Source of the DNA: Faecalicatena contorta
Lineage (GTDB): Bacteria > Bacillota > Clostridia > Lachnospirales > Lachnospiraceae
Length of the DNA stretch: 56,520 nucleotides
Direction of reading: 5' to 3'
Assembly: GCF_021531895.1 (NCBI RefSeq)
Contig: NZ_JAFBIX010000022.1
Location: 1 to 56,520 of the forward strand
Of this stretch, positions 25,707 through 34,307 are shown in pieces. The position numbers and the translations under genes were made by a program. Under the pieces are notes generated by a model. That model saw nothing but the letters and a program-made list of their open reading frames with translations. It was not told the origin of the DNA and did no database searches. Position 1 is the stretch's first letter. Each line of letters starts with the position of its first letter.

Positions 25707-26798
25707 TTACTCTGGTAAAGGAAGTATTGTAGCTGCCAGATTGGATAATTCAGAATCATCATTTCCTGCATTTAGTAAGGAATTCATATTAATTGGAACA
25801 TTTAAGACGGTTTCTGTACCATAATCAGGCGATGCACTATATTTTTCCATTGCCTGTACAAGACCCAAAGAAGCTTCGTCAATGGAATAATAGGTTCCTT
25901 GTTCGAATTCCTGAAAAGCGTTGAGCAGACTATTGTTGGGAATTACGGTAACATCTACTGTGTAGCTATAGATTCCGGATTCTTTTTGAGGAATGCCTAC
26001 GGTGTATTGACATTGCTTCATAATTCCTTTTAAAGCTTCCTGATATCTGGACACATATGCAAAACTTAAGTCTGAAGGAGAATCAAAAACATCTGATTCA
26101 TACCATGCGAGAGCTTCTTCTTCAGTACGGCCAGTATGTTTGGCAAATTGTACAACATCACCTTTAAAAGATGCGTCAAGGTAAGCAGTAAGAAAATCCT
26201 GCGCATCAAATAATTCACAGACAATGTTGTATGGTTCCATATATACATAGAGCGCCTGAGACAAAAATGTAAACATACTGTCTTCATCAATGGAATATCC
26301 GTCAGCATTTTGGGTCAGCTTTACGGTGGATATAATCTCATCATTATAAACTGGAGAATCAGCAAGTATCTTACAGTCCTCTTTTAATACAGAAGAAACT
26401 GCCTCTGTAAGACTGGAACTTTCCAGAGAAGAGGTCAGCTCAGTATTTTTGGAACTTAATGTTTCTCCAATATTGACAGGGGTATAAGTAATCTGGACAG
26501 AATAGCTTCCGTCATCATTTTCTTTGGCTTTGGCCACTTCAAACTGGATTGTCTGAAAAGAGGATTGCAGGAATTCGAGATAAGGTTCTTTTAACTCTTC
26601 AGGGAACTGCAATACATAGGTTTCGTTACTTTTTGCAATCCCATCATCCAGAAGGGAAGCAAAACTTTCGGGGGCAGAATTTTTCATAGTAGTGATCTGT
26701 TCGCCAACATATTGATCAGCTGTATCTTTACTTTTACATCCTGAAAGCAGTATTGCCAATAGAATGCAAAAAAGAATAGATAATTTTGAATTTCTCAT
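25707..26798 (-). CDS. Lipoprotein of unknown function, internally duplicated
   Basis: A 363-residue secreted lipoprotein: a type II signal ends at lipobox LLSGC (about residue 21). The rest forms two similar alpha+beta halves (about 28-190 and 195-350). Each opens with a helical 'small residue-aromatic' segment (EQITTMKNSAPESFASL / AYLDASFKGDVVQFAKH), then a helix EPYLEFLQSSFQTIQFEV / RYQEALKGIMKQCQYTV, then beta strands with a YSVQITYTPVNI / YSYTVDVTVIPNN core. This matches the architecture of DUF5105-like lipoproteins, but I am not certain of the family. It has its own promoter (26838-26866). Confidence 0.7.
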   Translation of the reverse strand: MRNSKLSILFCILLAILLSGCKSKDTADQYVGEQITTMKNSAPESFASLLDDGIAKSNETYVLQFPEELKEPYLEFLQSSFQTIQFEVAKAKENDDGSYSVQITYTPVNIGETLSSKNTELTSSLESSSLTEAVSSVLKEDCKILADSPVYNDEIISTVKLTQNADGYSIDEDSMFTFLSQALYVYMEPYNIVCELFDAQDFLTAYLDASFKGDVVQFAKHTGRTEEEALAWYESDVFDSPSDLSFAYVSRYQEALKGIMKQCQYTVGIPQKESGIYSYTVDVTVIPNNSLLNAFQEFEQGTYYSIDEASLGLVQAMEKYSASPDYGTETVLNVPINMNSLLNAGNDDSELSNLAATILPLPE

Positions 26799-26837
26799 AA
26801 AAATATTCCTTCCTTTTAGAATTGTCTGATTATAGAC

Positions 26838-26866
26838 ATTGTATCATTATAATTTAAGCGCTTCAA
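26838..26866 (-). promoter_or_regulatory. Promoter of the duplicated lipoprotein gene
   Basis: On the minus strand: TTGAAG (26861-26866), 17-base spacer, TACAAT (26838-26843), 40 bases before the start codon. Confidence 0.6.
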
Positions 26867-26918
26867 TAGAAGGGCTAAGAAGTTTGAAATATGACTGGAA
26901 AAAAGGTCGTATATTATA

Positions 26919-26924
26919 TATAAT
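26919..26924 (+). promoter_or_regulatory. Likely -10 of the purO promoter
   Basis: TATAAT about 40 bases before the IMP cyclohydrolase start. The best -35 at 17-base spacing is a weak TGGAAA (26896-26901). No PurR box or purine riboswitch was seen. Confidence 0.4.
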
Positions 26925-26964
26925 AGAATAACAGTTCAAAACCAACGAAAAAGGAGATGTATTC

Positions 26965-27678
26965 ATGGAAATGTTATCAATCGAGAAAGAATTACAGGGA
27001 AATTCTTATCCTGGACGTGGAATTATCATTGGAAGAAGTGCAGACGGAACTAAGGCTGTGACTGCTTATTTTATTATGGGAAGAAGTGAGAATAGCCGTA
27101 ACCGTATTTTTGTTGAAGAAGGAGAGGGAATCCGCACACAAGCGTTTGATCCGTCAAAACTTACCGATCCAAGTCTGATTATCTATGCACCTGTTCGTGT
27201 GCTTGGCAATAAGACGATCGTAACGAATGGAGATCAGACGGATACGATCTATGAAGGTATGGATAAGCAGATGACATTTGAGCAGTCATTGAGAAGCCGT
27301 GAGTTTGAACCGGACGGACCGAATTACACACCAAGAATTTCAGGTATCATGCATATTGAAAAGGGTAACTATAATTATGCGATGTCCATTTTAAAGAGTA
27401 ATAATGGTAATCCAGACAGCTGTAATCGTTATACATTTGCATATGAGAATCCAGCAGCAGGAGAAGGTCATTTCATCCATACATACAAGTGCGATGGCAA
27501 CCCATTGCCAAGTTTTGAAGGAGAACCGAAGCTGATTGCAATTCCAGATGATATGAATGCATTTACAGAGATGTTGTGGAACAGCTTAAATGAAGATAAT
27601 AAAGTTTCCCTTTTTGTGCGTTATATTGATATCGCAACAGGAACTTACGAGACAAAGATTGTAAATAAGAACCAGTAA
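26965..27678 (+). CDS. purO: IMP cyclohydrolase (PurO-type)
   Basis: A 237-residue enzyme closing FAICAR to IMP, the last step of purine synthesis. It belongs to the PurO family first known from archaea and not to the PurH cyclohydrolase domain. Supporting stretches: YPGRGIIIGRS, GRSENSRNRIF, the SLRSREFEPDGPNYTPRISG loop (read SLRSREFEPDGP / NYTPRISG) and a C-terminal RYIDIATGTYETKIV. AAGGAGATGT precedes the ATG. The formyltransferase that makes its substrate begins 10 bases after its stop. Confidence 0.9.
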   Translation: MEMLSIEKELQGNSYPGRGIIIGRSADGTKAVTAYFIMGRSENSRNRIFVEEGEGIRTQAFDPSKLTDPSLIIYAPVRVLGNKTIVTNGDQTDTIYEGMDKQMTFEQSLRSREFEPDGPNYTPRISGIMHIEKGNYNYAMSILKSNNGNPDSCNRYTFAYENPAAGEGHFIHTYKCDGNPLPSFEGEPKLIAIPDDMNAFTEMLWNSLNEDNKVSLFVRYIDIATGTYETKIVNKNQ

Positions 27679-27688
27679 GGAGGATAAC

Positions 27689-28867
27689 ATGAAAGAATTA
27701 GAGTTAAAGTATGGCTGTAATCCGAATCAGAAGCCGTCAAAGATTTATATGGCAGATGGAAGTGACCTTCCAATTCAGGTGTTGAACGGGCGCCCGGGTT
27801 ATATTAATTTTTTAGATGCATTCAACGGCTGGCAATTGGTCAGTGAATTGAAAAAAGCGACTGGACTTCCGGCAGCAACGTCTTTTAAGCACGTATCACC
27901 AGCAGGGGCGGCGGTTGGACTTCCTCTTTCAGATACATTGGCAAAAATTTACTGGGTAGATGATCTCGGAGAATTATCTCCTCTGGCATCTGCATATGCA
28001 AGGGCAAGAGGTGCAGACCGTATGTCTTCATTTGGCGATTTTATTTCTCTGTCAGATGTCTGTGATGTAGATACTGCAAGACTGATTAAAAGAGAAGTGT
28101 CTGATGGTGTGATCGCGCCTGGTTATGAACCGGAAGCATTGGAGATCCTGAAGCAGAAAAAGAATGGAAATTACAATGTGATTCAGATCGATCCAGATTA
28201 TGAACCGGAACCGTTGGAACACAAAGATGTATTTGGAATTACATTTGAGCAGGGAAGAAATGAACTGAAGATTGATGATGCATTTCTCGCAAATATCGTA
28301 ACAGAGAATAAAGAGCTGACTGAGCAGGCTAAGATTGATCTGGCGATTTCTATGATTACATTGAAATATACACAGTCTAATTCTGTATGTTATGTAAAAG
28401 ACGGACAGGCGATCGGTATCGGAGCAGGACAGCAATCCAGAATTCATTGTACTCGTCTGGCAGGCCAGAAAGCAGATAACTGGTGGCTAAGACAGTCTCC
28501 ACAGGTTATGAATCTTCCATTTGTTGATTCTATCAGACGTGCTGACAGAGATAACGCTATTGATCTGTATATCGGAGAAGATTATATGGATGTACTTGCA
28601 GATGATGCATGGCCGAATATCTTCAAAGAGAAACCAGAAGTATTTACAAGAGAAGCCAAGAGAGAATGGTTAGATAAGATGACAGACGTTTCTCTTGGAT
28701 CTGATGCGTTCTTCCCGTTCGGGGATAACATTGAGCGTGCGCATAAAAGTGGTGTGAAATATATTGCACAGCCAGGCGGCTCTGTGAGGGACGATAATGT
28801 TATTGATACATGTAATAAATATGGAATGGTGATGTCATTTACCGGACTTCGTCTGTTCCATCATTAA
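27689..28867 (+). CDS. Phosphoribosylaminoimidazolecarboxamide formyltransferase, stand-alone
   Basis: A 392-residue AICAR transformylase using 10-formyl-tetrahydrofolate. It corresponds to the C-terminal (formyltransferase) half of bifunctional PurH: LKYGCNPNQKPSKIY opening, AATSFKHVSPAGAAVG with the catalytic Lys-His, YTQSNSVCYVKDGQAIGIGAGQQSR (read as YTQSNSVCYVKDG / IGIGAGQQSR) and the ending PGGSVRDD. The cyclohydrolase half is absent and replaced by the purO gene 10 bases upstream, so the two proteins together do the job of one PurH. A palindromic repeat follows 7 bases after the stop and may terminate transcription. Confidence 0.95.
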   Translation: MKELELKYGCNPNQKPSKIYMADGSDLPIQVLNGRPGYINFLDAFNGWQLVSELKKATGLPAATSFKHVSPAGAAVGLPLSDTLAKIYWVDDLGELSPLASAYARARGADRMSSFGDFISLSDVCDVDTARLIKREVSDGVIAPGYEPEALEILKQKKNGNYNVIQIDPDYEPEPLEHKDVFGITFEQGRNELKIDDAFLANIVTENKELTEQAKIDLAISMITLKYTQSNSVCYVKDGQAIGIGAGQQSRIHCTRLAGQKADNWWLRQSPQVMNLPFVDSIRRADRDNAIDLYIGEDYMDVLADDAWPNIFKEKPEVFTREAKREWLDKMTDVSLGSDAFFPFGDNIERAHKSGVKYIAQPGGSVRDDNVIDTCNKYGMVMSFTGLRLFHH

Positions 28868-28874
28868 AAAAATA

Positions 28875-28957
28875 AAAATGGGGACGTAGTATTTTTGCAA
28901 AATACTACGTCCCCATTTTCATTTTACGGTGTACCCAAATGAAAAGAGGGGTGTACC
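28875..28957 (-). repeat. GGGACGTAGTA palindromic repeat, copy A
   Basis: Perfect 21-base arms (28875-28895 and 28899-28919) around a TGC loop, core GGGGACGTAGTA / TACTACGTCCCC. A flank with GGTGTACC at 28928-28935 and again at 28950-28957 is the reverse complement of the GGTACACC found before copies B and C, so this copy is inverted relative to them. It sits just after the formyltransferase gene. Confidence 0.85.
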
Positions 28958-29080
28958 TTTTTGATATGTTTTCGCTACAAATCTTCAAAATTGTAGCATT
29001 CTTAAAACGTTCTCAATTCTTTGTAGATTCAATTTTTCGACATTTCCCGATAAAATATCATCTAAAGGAAGGTGATGCGA

Positions 29081-29659
29081 ATGTCCGTTGTAGAGATTTT
29101 GCTGGTCTCAGTGGGACTGTCTATTGATGCATTTGTGGCAGTTGCCTATATCGGTGCGGGATTTTCCAAGATTCAAATAAAAAATATGGTGGGGTTATGT
29201 TTTTTATTTGGAGGGATGCAGCTTGGAACGTTATTGATTGGCAATCTGATTACATTGCTTCCGATGTTCTCGTGGGCGCATGCGCAAGATATGGCTGACA
29301 GTTGGGAGGGACTTACGGTTCTGATCTTCGCAGGACTCGGCATATACATGATCTGTAAGGGCATAAAACGGGAGAATGTACTGGAAAGGCGTCAGGATAC
29401 TATTGACTGGAAGACAACAACGATTTTGTCAGCACTTACCAGTATAGATGCTTTTTTTGCAGGAGTTGGATTAGGATTTTTGGATACAGAGATGATTTGT
29501 CAGGCACTTACATTATTTCCGGTAACTGTATTAGAAGTAATATTCGGAATTATTGTTGGTTATCGGTTGGGATTAAAGCATAATCGTCATGCTTACTGGA
29601 TCGGAGGTGCATTGTTATTAATCTCTAGTGCAGATGTGATGTTGCACTATTATGTTTAA
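29081..29659 (+). CDS. MntP-like manganese efflux membrane protein
   Basis: A 192-residue protein with six hydrophobic spans and the two internally repeated signature segments of MntP: VGLSIDAFVAVAYIGAGF near the N-terminus and LTSIDAFFAGVGLGF past the middle, each with the functional Asp. MntP exports Mn2+ to limit toxicity. It is a divergent member, so the ion remains to be shown. The ATG at 29081 is chosen with AAAGGAAGG upstream; GTG and ATG codons at 29072 and 29075 are closer to that site. No yybP-ykoY Mn riboswitch is recognised in the 213 bases before it. Confidence 0.75.
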   Translation: MSVVEILLVSVGLSIDAFVAVAYIGAGFSKIQIKNMVGLCFLFGGMQLGTLLIGNLITLLPMFSWAHAQDMADSWEGLTVLIFAGLGIYMICKGIKRENVLERRQDTIDWKTTTILSALTSIDAFFAGVGLGFLDTEMICQALTLFPVTVLEVIFGIIVGYRLGLKHNRHAYWIGGALLLISSADVMLHYYV

Positions 29660-29707
29660 TCGGATGTTTTATATCATTTTGATGGAAAAATAAAGGAGGA
29701 ATTTATT

Positions 29708-31111
29708 ATGGGTACATTAACACACAAAGCTGCAAGAAGTGCTTATGGAGCTGCTATTGATCTGGCTTTAAAGCATGTTAACAAAGACAGAGAAAAAGGA
29801 TTGTTGCAGATTGTAGATCTGACAGAACGGTATATGGGAGATAATTTTTCGACGGAGAGTTATGAGGCAGCTCGCCGGTTGATTCGCAATCCAGAGAATA
29901 AGTGGATGAAGTATGTTGATCGGGCCTTGGATGAACTTGATTCTCATGTAATTCGGCAGACTGCACTGAATCTGGGGTATGAAGCAGCTTTTCATGGGAC
30001 GAAAACGATTCGTGAGATGAGAAAGAAATATGATTGCAATATCCCATGGTTGATCTTAATGGATCCAACCAGCGCCTGCAATCTTCACTGTACTGGCTGC
30101 TGGGCGGCAGAATATGGCAATAAGTTGAATCTTACATACGACGAGCTTGATAGTGTTATTACACAGGGGAAAGAATTAGGAATCTATTTCTATATGTATA
30201 CAGGTGGGGAACCTTTGATCAGAAAAAATGACATTATAAAGCTGTGTGAGAAACATAACGATTGCGCATTTCATGCATTTACCAATGCGACACTGGTAGA
30301 TGATGCGTTTTGCGAAGAGATGAAGAGAGTTGGAAACCTGTCTTTATCCATCAGTCTGGAAGGATTTGAAGAAGTGAATGATTTGAGACGTGGCGCAGGA
30401 GTATATGATAAAGTTATGCATGCGATGGATTTGTTGAAAAAGCATGGACAGATCTTCGGAACATCTATCTGCTATACAAGCAAAAATATAGAAACCGTAA
30501 CTTCCGACGAATTTTTAGATTTGATTATTGAAAAGGGTTGCCGTTTTACCTGGTATTTTCATTATATGCCGGTAGGAAATGAAGCAGCAGTTGAGTTACT
30601 TCCTACAAAAGAACAGCGAGAATACATGTACCACAGAGTTCGGGAAATCCGTTCGATGGAGGGTGGAAAACCAATATATGCTATGGATTTCCAGAACGAT
30701 GGAGAATTTGTTGGAGGATGTATTGCCGGTGGAAGAAATTATTGCCACATCAATCCGAATGGTGACGTAGAACCGTGTGTATTTATCCATTACTCAGGGG
30801 CTAATATTAGAGAGGTGTCTTTATTGGATGCTTTAAAACAGCCATTGTTCATGGCATACCGAGATAACCAGCCATTTAATAACAATCATCTGAGACCGTG
30901 TCCAATGCTTGAGAATCCGGAGATATTGCAAAGGATGGTAAAAGAAACAGGGGCAAAATCAAAAGATCTACAATCACCGGAATCTGCAGAACACCTTTGT
31001 GGAAAATGTCTGGAATATGCACAGAACTGGAAAGAATCTGCAGACAGAATATGGGAAGAACATCCATATCATAGAGAAGGATACCAGAATTATAAATCTG
31101 GAAATAAGTAA
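29708..31111 (+). CDS. Radical SAM/SPASM domain protein
   Basis: A 467-residue radical SAM enzyme. The [4Fe-4S]-SAM motif CNLHCTGC uses C124, C128 and C131, followed by the YTGGEPLI SAM-binding glycine loop. Later cysteines (the GGCIAGGRNYCHINPNGDVEPC region, read GGCIAGGRNYC / NPNGDVEPC, then the final LCGKCLEY) form the SPASM auxiliary-cluster domain. A helical N-terminal domain of about 110 residues precedes the barrel. Proteins of this build in Clostridia lack a known substrate and are often next to a TetR regulator, as here. No small peptide precursor is evident nearby, so a RiPP role is not supported. Confidence 0.88.
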   Translation: MGTLTHKAARSAYGAAIDLALKHVNKDREKGLLQIVDLTERYMGDNFSTESYEAARRLIRNPENKWMKYVDRALDELDSHVIRQTALNLGYEAAFHGTKTIREMRKKYDCNIPWLILMDPTSACNLHCTGCWAAEYGNKLNLTYDELDSVITQGKELGIYFYMYTGGEPLIRKNDIIKLCEKHNDCAFHAFTNATLVDDAFCEEMKRVGNLSLSISLEGFEEVNDLRRGAGVYDKVMHAMDLLKKHGQIFGTSICYTSKNIETVTSDEFLDLIIEKGCRFTWYFHYMPVGNEAAVELLPTKEQREYMYHRVREIRSMEGGKPIYAMDFQNDGEFVGGCIAGGRNYCHINPNGDVEPCVFIHYSGANIREVSLLDALKQPLFMAYRDNQPFNNNHLRPCPMLENPEILQRMVKETGAKSKDLQSPESAEHLCGKCLEYAQNWKESADRIWEEHPYHREGYQNYKSGNK

Positions 31112-31141
31112 AAACATCAAATCTTCTCCAGAGAAGTTCAC

Positions 31142-31171
31142 TTGCTTCCAAGAGATGTAATGTGCTACAAT
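31142..31171 (+). promoter_or_regulatory. Promoter of the tetR-like gene
   Basis: TTGCTT (31142-31147), 18-base spacer, TACAAT (31166-31171), about 29 bases before the start codon. Confidence 0.5.
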
Positions 31172-31199
31172 ATCCAATAATAAAAATTAAGGTGATAAA

Positions 31200-31781
31200 A
31201 TGGAACGTAAGAGCGAGATGACAAAAGCTTTGCTTGGTGAAAAATTTAAAAAATTAGTTATCGAAAAGTCTTTTGAAAAGATAACGATTAAGATGATCAC
31301 CGATGAAGCCGGCGTTATCAGGCCAACATTTTATAATTATTTTCAGGATAAATATGAAGTAATGGAATGGCTTCTCTGGGAAGATGTATTCAAAAGTGTG
31401 ACAGAACTCGTTAATATGGATATGGACAAAGAAGCTCTGAAAATGCTTTTTCGAAAATTCGAGATAGACAAAGAGTATTATGAAAAAGTGTTTACTATAA
31501 GTGGCCAGAACTCTTTTGAAGAGATGTTATATAATCAGATTTATGATCTGGCAAAAAGAATGTTGGCAGAGCATCCGGTAAAAATCGAAGACCGTTCCCA
31601 GATTATAAATGAAGAAATATTTACAAAATTTCAGGCAATCACATTGATGAATGGAATTAAAAGCTGGATACTATACTCTGGGAATCAGATATCAGCGGAT
31701 GATGCTTTGAAATTCTATGAATTTCTTATGACACATTCGTTACTTGATATTGTGGAAGATGGAGAAAAAGTGATCAAATAG
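31200..31781 (+). CDS. TetR/AcrR family transcriptional regulator
   Basis: A 193-residue one-component regulator with an N-terminal helix-turn-helix: SFEKITIKMITDEAGVIRPTFYNYF (about 23-47; read ITIKMITDEAG / RPTFYNYF) then QDKYEVMEWLL. The C-terminal ligand domain is helical with a C-terminal dimerisation segment. AAGGTGAT lies upstream of the ATG. It follows the radical SAM gene on the same strand, 88 bases away, with its own promoter. A regulatory link with that gene is plausible but unproven. Confidence 0.88.
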   Translation: MERKSEMTKALLGEKFKKLVIEKSFEKITIKMITDEAGVIRPTFYNYFQDKYEVMEWLLWEDVFKSVTELVNMDMDKEALKMLFRKFEIDKEYYEKVFTISGQNSFEEMLYNQIYDLAKRMLAEHPVKIEDRSQIINEEIFTKFQAITLMNGIKSWILYSGNQISADDALKFYEFLMTHSLLDIVEDGEKVIK

Positions 31782-31852
31782 GTACACCACATTTTTCAAA
31801 TAGGGACGTAGTAAAATGCAATTTTACTACGTCCCTATTTGAAAAATGTGGT
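31781..31852 (+). repeat. GGGACGTAGTA palindromic repeat, copy B
   Basis: Begins GGTACACCAC and forms perfect 32-base arms (31786-31817 and 31821-31852) with a GCA loop. It lies between the tetR stop (the stop codon ends where the repeat begins) and glmM. This is the longest and most perfect copy. Confidence 0.9.
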
Positions 31853-31953
31853 TGTATCTTATATCAAAAAACTATATAATAATAAAGATATATGTGATGA
31901 TTGTGCAAAAAAAATGGTAAATAAGCCAAAATTCATAAAGGAGAAGATTTATT

Positions 31954-33300
31954 ATGGGTAAATATTTTGGAACGGATGGGTTCCGTGGGGAAGCAAATGA
32001 GGTCTTGACGGTTGAACATGCATTTAAGGTGGGAAGATTTCTTGGATGGTATTATGGTCAGGATCATAAAGCAAAGGTAGTGATTGGTAAGGATACAAGA
32101 AGAAGCAGTTATATGTTTGAGTATGCGCTTGTTGCAGGTATCACGGCGTCTGGTGCTAATGCATATTTATTGCATGTAACTACAACACCAAGTGTATCAT
32201 ACGTGACGAGGACTGATAATTTTGACTGTGGTATTATGATTTCTGCAAGTCATAATCCGTTTTATGATAATGGAATTAAGGTTATTAATGGAAAGGGACA
32301 CAAGCTGGAAGCTGAAGTGGAAGAGAAGATTGAGGCATACATTGACGGTGAGATAGGGGAACTTCCGTTGGCTAAGAAGGAAGATATTGGCCGTACCGTT
32401 GATTATGCAGCCGGAAGAAATCGTTATATTGGATATCTGATATCTCTGGCAACACGTTCTTTTGAGGATATGAAGGTTGGTCTGGATTGTTCTAACGGAA
32501 GCGCATTTGCCATTGCAAAGAGTGTCTATGATGCATTGGGGGCTAAGACATATGTGATTAACTGTGAACCGGATGGAACGAACATTAATACCAATTGTGG
32601 TTCTACGCATATTGAAGTATTGCAGCAGCATGTGAAAGACAATCATCTGGATGTTGGATTTGCGTATGACGGAGATGCGGACAGATGTATCGCAGTCGAT
32701 GAAAATGGAAATGTCATTGACGGAGACCTGATCCTGTATATTTGTGGAAAATATATGAAAGAAAATGGGCGTCTGAATGGCGATACGATTGTGACTACGA
32801 TCATGTCTAATCTGGGCTTATATAAAGCTTGTGATAAAGTTGGATTAAAATATGAAAAAACGGCTGTCGGCGATAAATATGTATATGAAAATATGGTTCG
32901 TAATAATTTCTCACTTGGTGGAGAACAGTCTGGACATATTATCTTTAGTAAGCATGCGACAACAGGAGATGGAATCCTGACATCTCTTATGCTCATGGAA
33001 GTAATGCTGGAGAAAAAGCAAAGCCTGGCAAAACTTGCAGAAGAAGTTAAGATATATCCGCAGTTATTGAAAAATGTCCGTGTGGCTGATAAGAAGACTG
33101 CCAGAGAGAATCCTGCAGTGATCGAAGCTGTCAACGCAGTGTCAGAAGCTTTAGGTGACGATGGACGTATTCTGGTAAGAGAAAGTGGTACAGAGCCTGT
33201 GATTCGTGTTATGGTTGAGGCGGCTACAGATGAGTTATGTGAGAAATATGTAGACCAGGTGATTGAAGTGATTAAAGCAGAAGGCCTGATTGTTGAATAA
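31954..33300 (+). CDS. glmM: Phosphoglucosamine mutase
   Basis: A 448-residue alpha-D-phosphohexomutase converting glucosamine-6-phosphate to glucosamine-1-phosphate for peptidoglycan precursor UDP-GlcNAc. Seen are the opening FGTDGFRG, the phosphoserine loop ISASHNPFYDNG (Ser99), the metal loop DGDADR, the GGEQSGH substrate motif and the phosphate-binding RESGTEPVIRVMVE. AAAGGAGAA precedes the ATG. The 5' region contains repeat copy B, which could influence expression or terminate readthrough from tetR. Confidence 0.96.
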   Translation: MGKYFGTDGFRGEANEVLTVEHAFKVGRFLGWYYGQDHKAKVVIGKDTRRSSYMFEYALVAGITASGANAYLLHVTTTPSVSYVTRTDNFDCGIMISASHNPFYDNGIKVINGKGHKLEAEVEEKIEAYIDGEIGELPLAKKEDIGRTVDYAAGRNRYIGYLISLATRSFEDMKVGLDCSNGSAFAIAKSVYDALGAKTYVINCEPDGTNINTNCGSTHIEVLQQHVKDNHLDVGFAYDGDADRCIAVDENGNVIDGDLILYICGKYMKENGRLNGDTIVTTIMSNLGLYKACDKVGLKYEKTAVGDKYVYENMVRNNFSLGGEQSGHIIFSKHATTGDGILTSLMLMEVMLEKKQSLAKLAEEVKIYPQLLKNVRVADKKTARENPAVIEAVNAVSEALGDDGRILVRESGTEPVIRVMVEAATDELCEKYVDQVIEVIKAEGLIVE

Positions 33301-33314
33301 AGTTTTCTGAATAC

Positions 33315-33348
33315 AAAGGGTTCCACTCTAGATTGAGTGGAACCCTTT
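33315..33348. terminator. Bidirectional terminator of glmM and the YitT gene
   Basis: Perfect 14-base arms AAAGGGTTCCACTC (33315-33328) and GAGTGGAACCCTTT (33335-33348), followed by TTTCC on the plus strand and AAA-flanked on the other side. The right arm encodes the last residues of the YitT protein. Confidence 0.85.
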
Positions 33349-34170
33349 TCCTATGATCTCACTGGTATTTGATATCAATAAAAATGCATCTGGAGAATTC
33401 TCCTTGATAAAATTACGAAGTTTTATAGCTTCCATCCGGTTTAATGCCGTAAGCAAAATGTATTTATCTTCGCCGGAAAATGCACCTTGAGCCAATACAA
33501 TAGTTGCACTTCGGTTAAGATCATCTCTGATAAAATCACAGATTGGTTTCGGATTGGAACAGACAACGTTAAAATACTTGGAAAGATTCAGACTTTCGAT
33601 AAAACCATCAATCATAAAAGAACGAAGTGCCAATCCCAGGAAAGAATATAATCCTGTCTCTATATCGAAGACAAAACAACCAGCTAATGTAACGATAAAA
33701 TCAGTAGCAAGCAATGCTTTTCCGATATCCATGCTGGTGTATTTCTTCATAATCATAGCAACAATATCCGTTCCACCGCTGGAAGCACCAATGTTGAATA
33801 ATACTGCAGAGCCAATAGAAGGAAGTGCGATTGCAAATGCAAGTTCCAAGATTGGCTGATCAGTTAATGGATGGGACATAGGATAGATGCGTTCTAATGC
33901 CGATAAAGTTACAGATAATAAAATACTGCTATATGCTGTTTTAGCTGCAAACTTTTTCCCCAGGATAATAAAGCCAATCAGCAATAGAATCATGTTGGCG
34001 ATAAAAGAAAAATCACCGGCAGAAATTGGGCATAATCTGGCGACTAAGACTGCGAGACCTGTAATACCGCCAAAAGTAAAGTTGTTGGCAAATTTAAAGA
34101 AATAGATGCCAACTGCCATAACCAGTGTACTCAGAGTTAATAAAACAAAGTTTTTCAGTTGTGATTTCAT
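33328..34170 (-). CDS. YitT family membrane protein
   Basis: A 280-residue membrane protein of the YitT/DUF161 family. About five or six hydrophobic spans (residues 8-175, with FTFGGITGLAVL and GASSGGTDIVAMIMKK signatures) precede a cytoplasmic DUF2179-like domain (about 200-280, YILLTALNRMEAIKLRNFI). The function of the family is unsettled. Its final codons GKGFHSI lie within the shared terminator hairpin, which is unusual and may couple coding and termination. It has a clear promoter at 34225-34253. Confidence 0.88.
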   Translation of the reverse strand: MKSQLKNFVLLTLSTLVMAVGIYFFKFANNFTFGGITGLAVLVARLCPISAGDFSFIANMILLLIGFIILGKKFAAKTAYSSILLSVTLSALERIYPMSHPLTDQPILELAFAIALPSIGSAVLFNIGASSGGTDIVAMIMKKYTSMDIGKALLATDFIVTLAGCFVFDIETGLYSFLGLALRSFMIDGFIESLNLSKYFNVVCSNPKPICDFIRDDLNRSATIVLAQGAFSGEDKYILLTALNRMEAIKLRNFIKENSPDAFLLISNTSEIIGKGFHSI

Positions 34171-34224
34171 AATACATTCCCCAATTATATTATTTATTAA
34201 AGGATCACCCTTGATACCACACCG

Positions 34225-34253
34225 ATTGTAACGCTCAGGTATAGAAAAGTCAA
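34225..34253 (-). promoter_or_regulatory. Promoter of the YitT gene
   Basis: On the minus strand: TTGACT (34248-34253), 17-base spacer, TACAAT (34225-34230), 55 bases before the start. Confidence 0.7.
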
Positions 34254-34307
34254 TGAAAGAATGCTATATTATACCTAGAAATCATAATAGGAAATGAGGA
34301 GAGAAGA

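Noticed and set aside
28939-29127. A 62-codon frame beginning near the end of repeat copy A
   Set aside because: It overlaps the MntP start in another frame, has a phenylalanine-rich random composition and no proper ribosome site.
29708-31111. RiPP maturation cluster
   Set aside because: No precursor peptide, protease or exporter is near the radical SAM gene.
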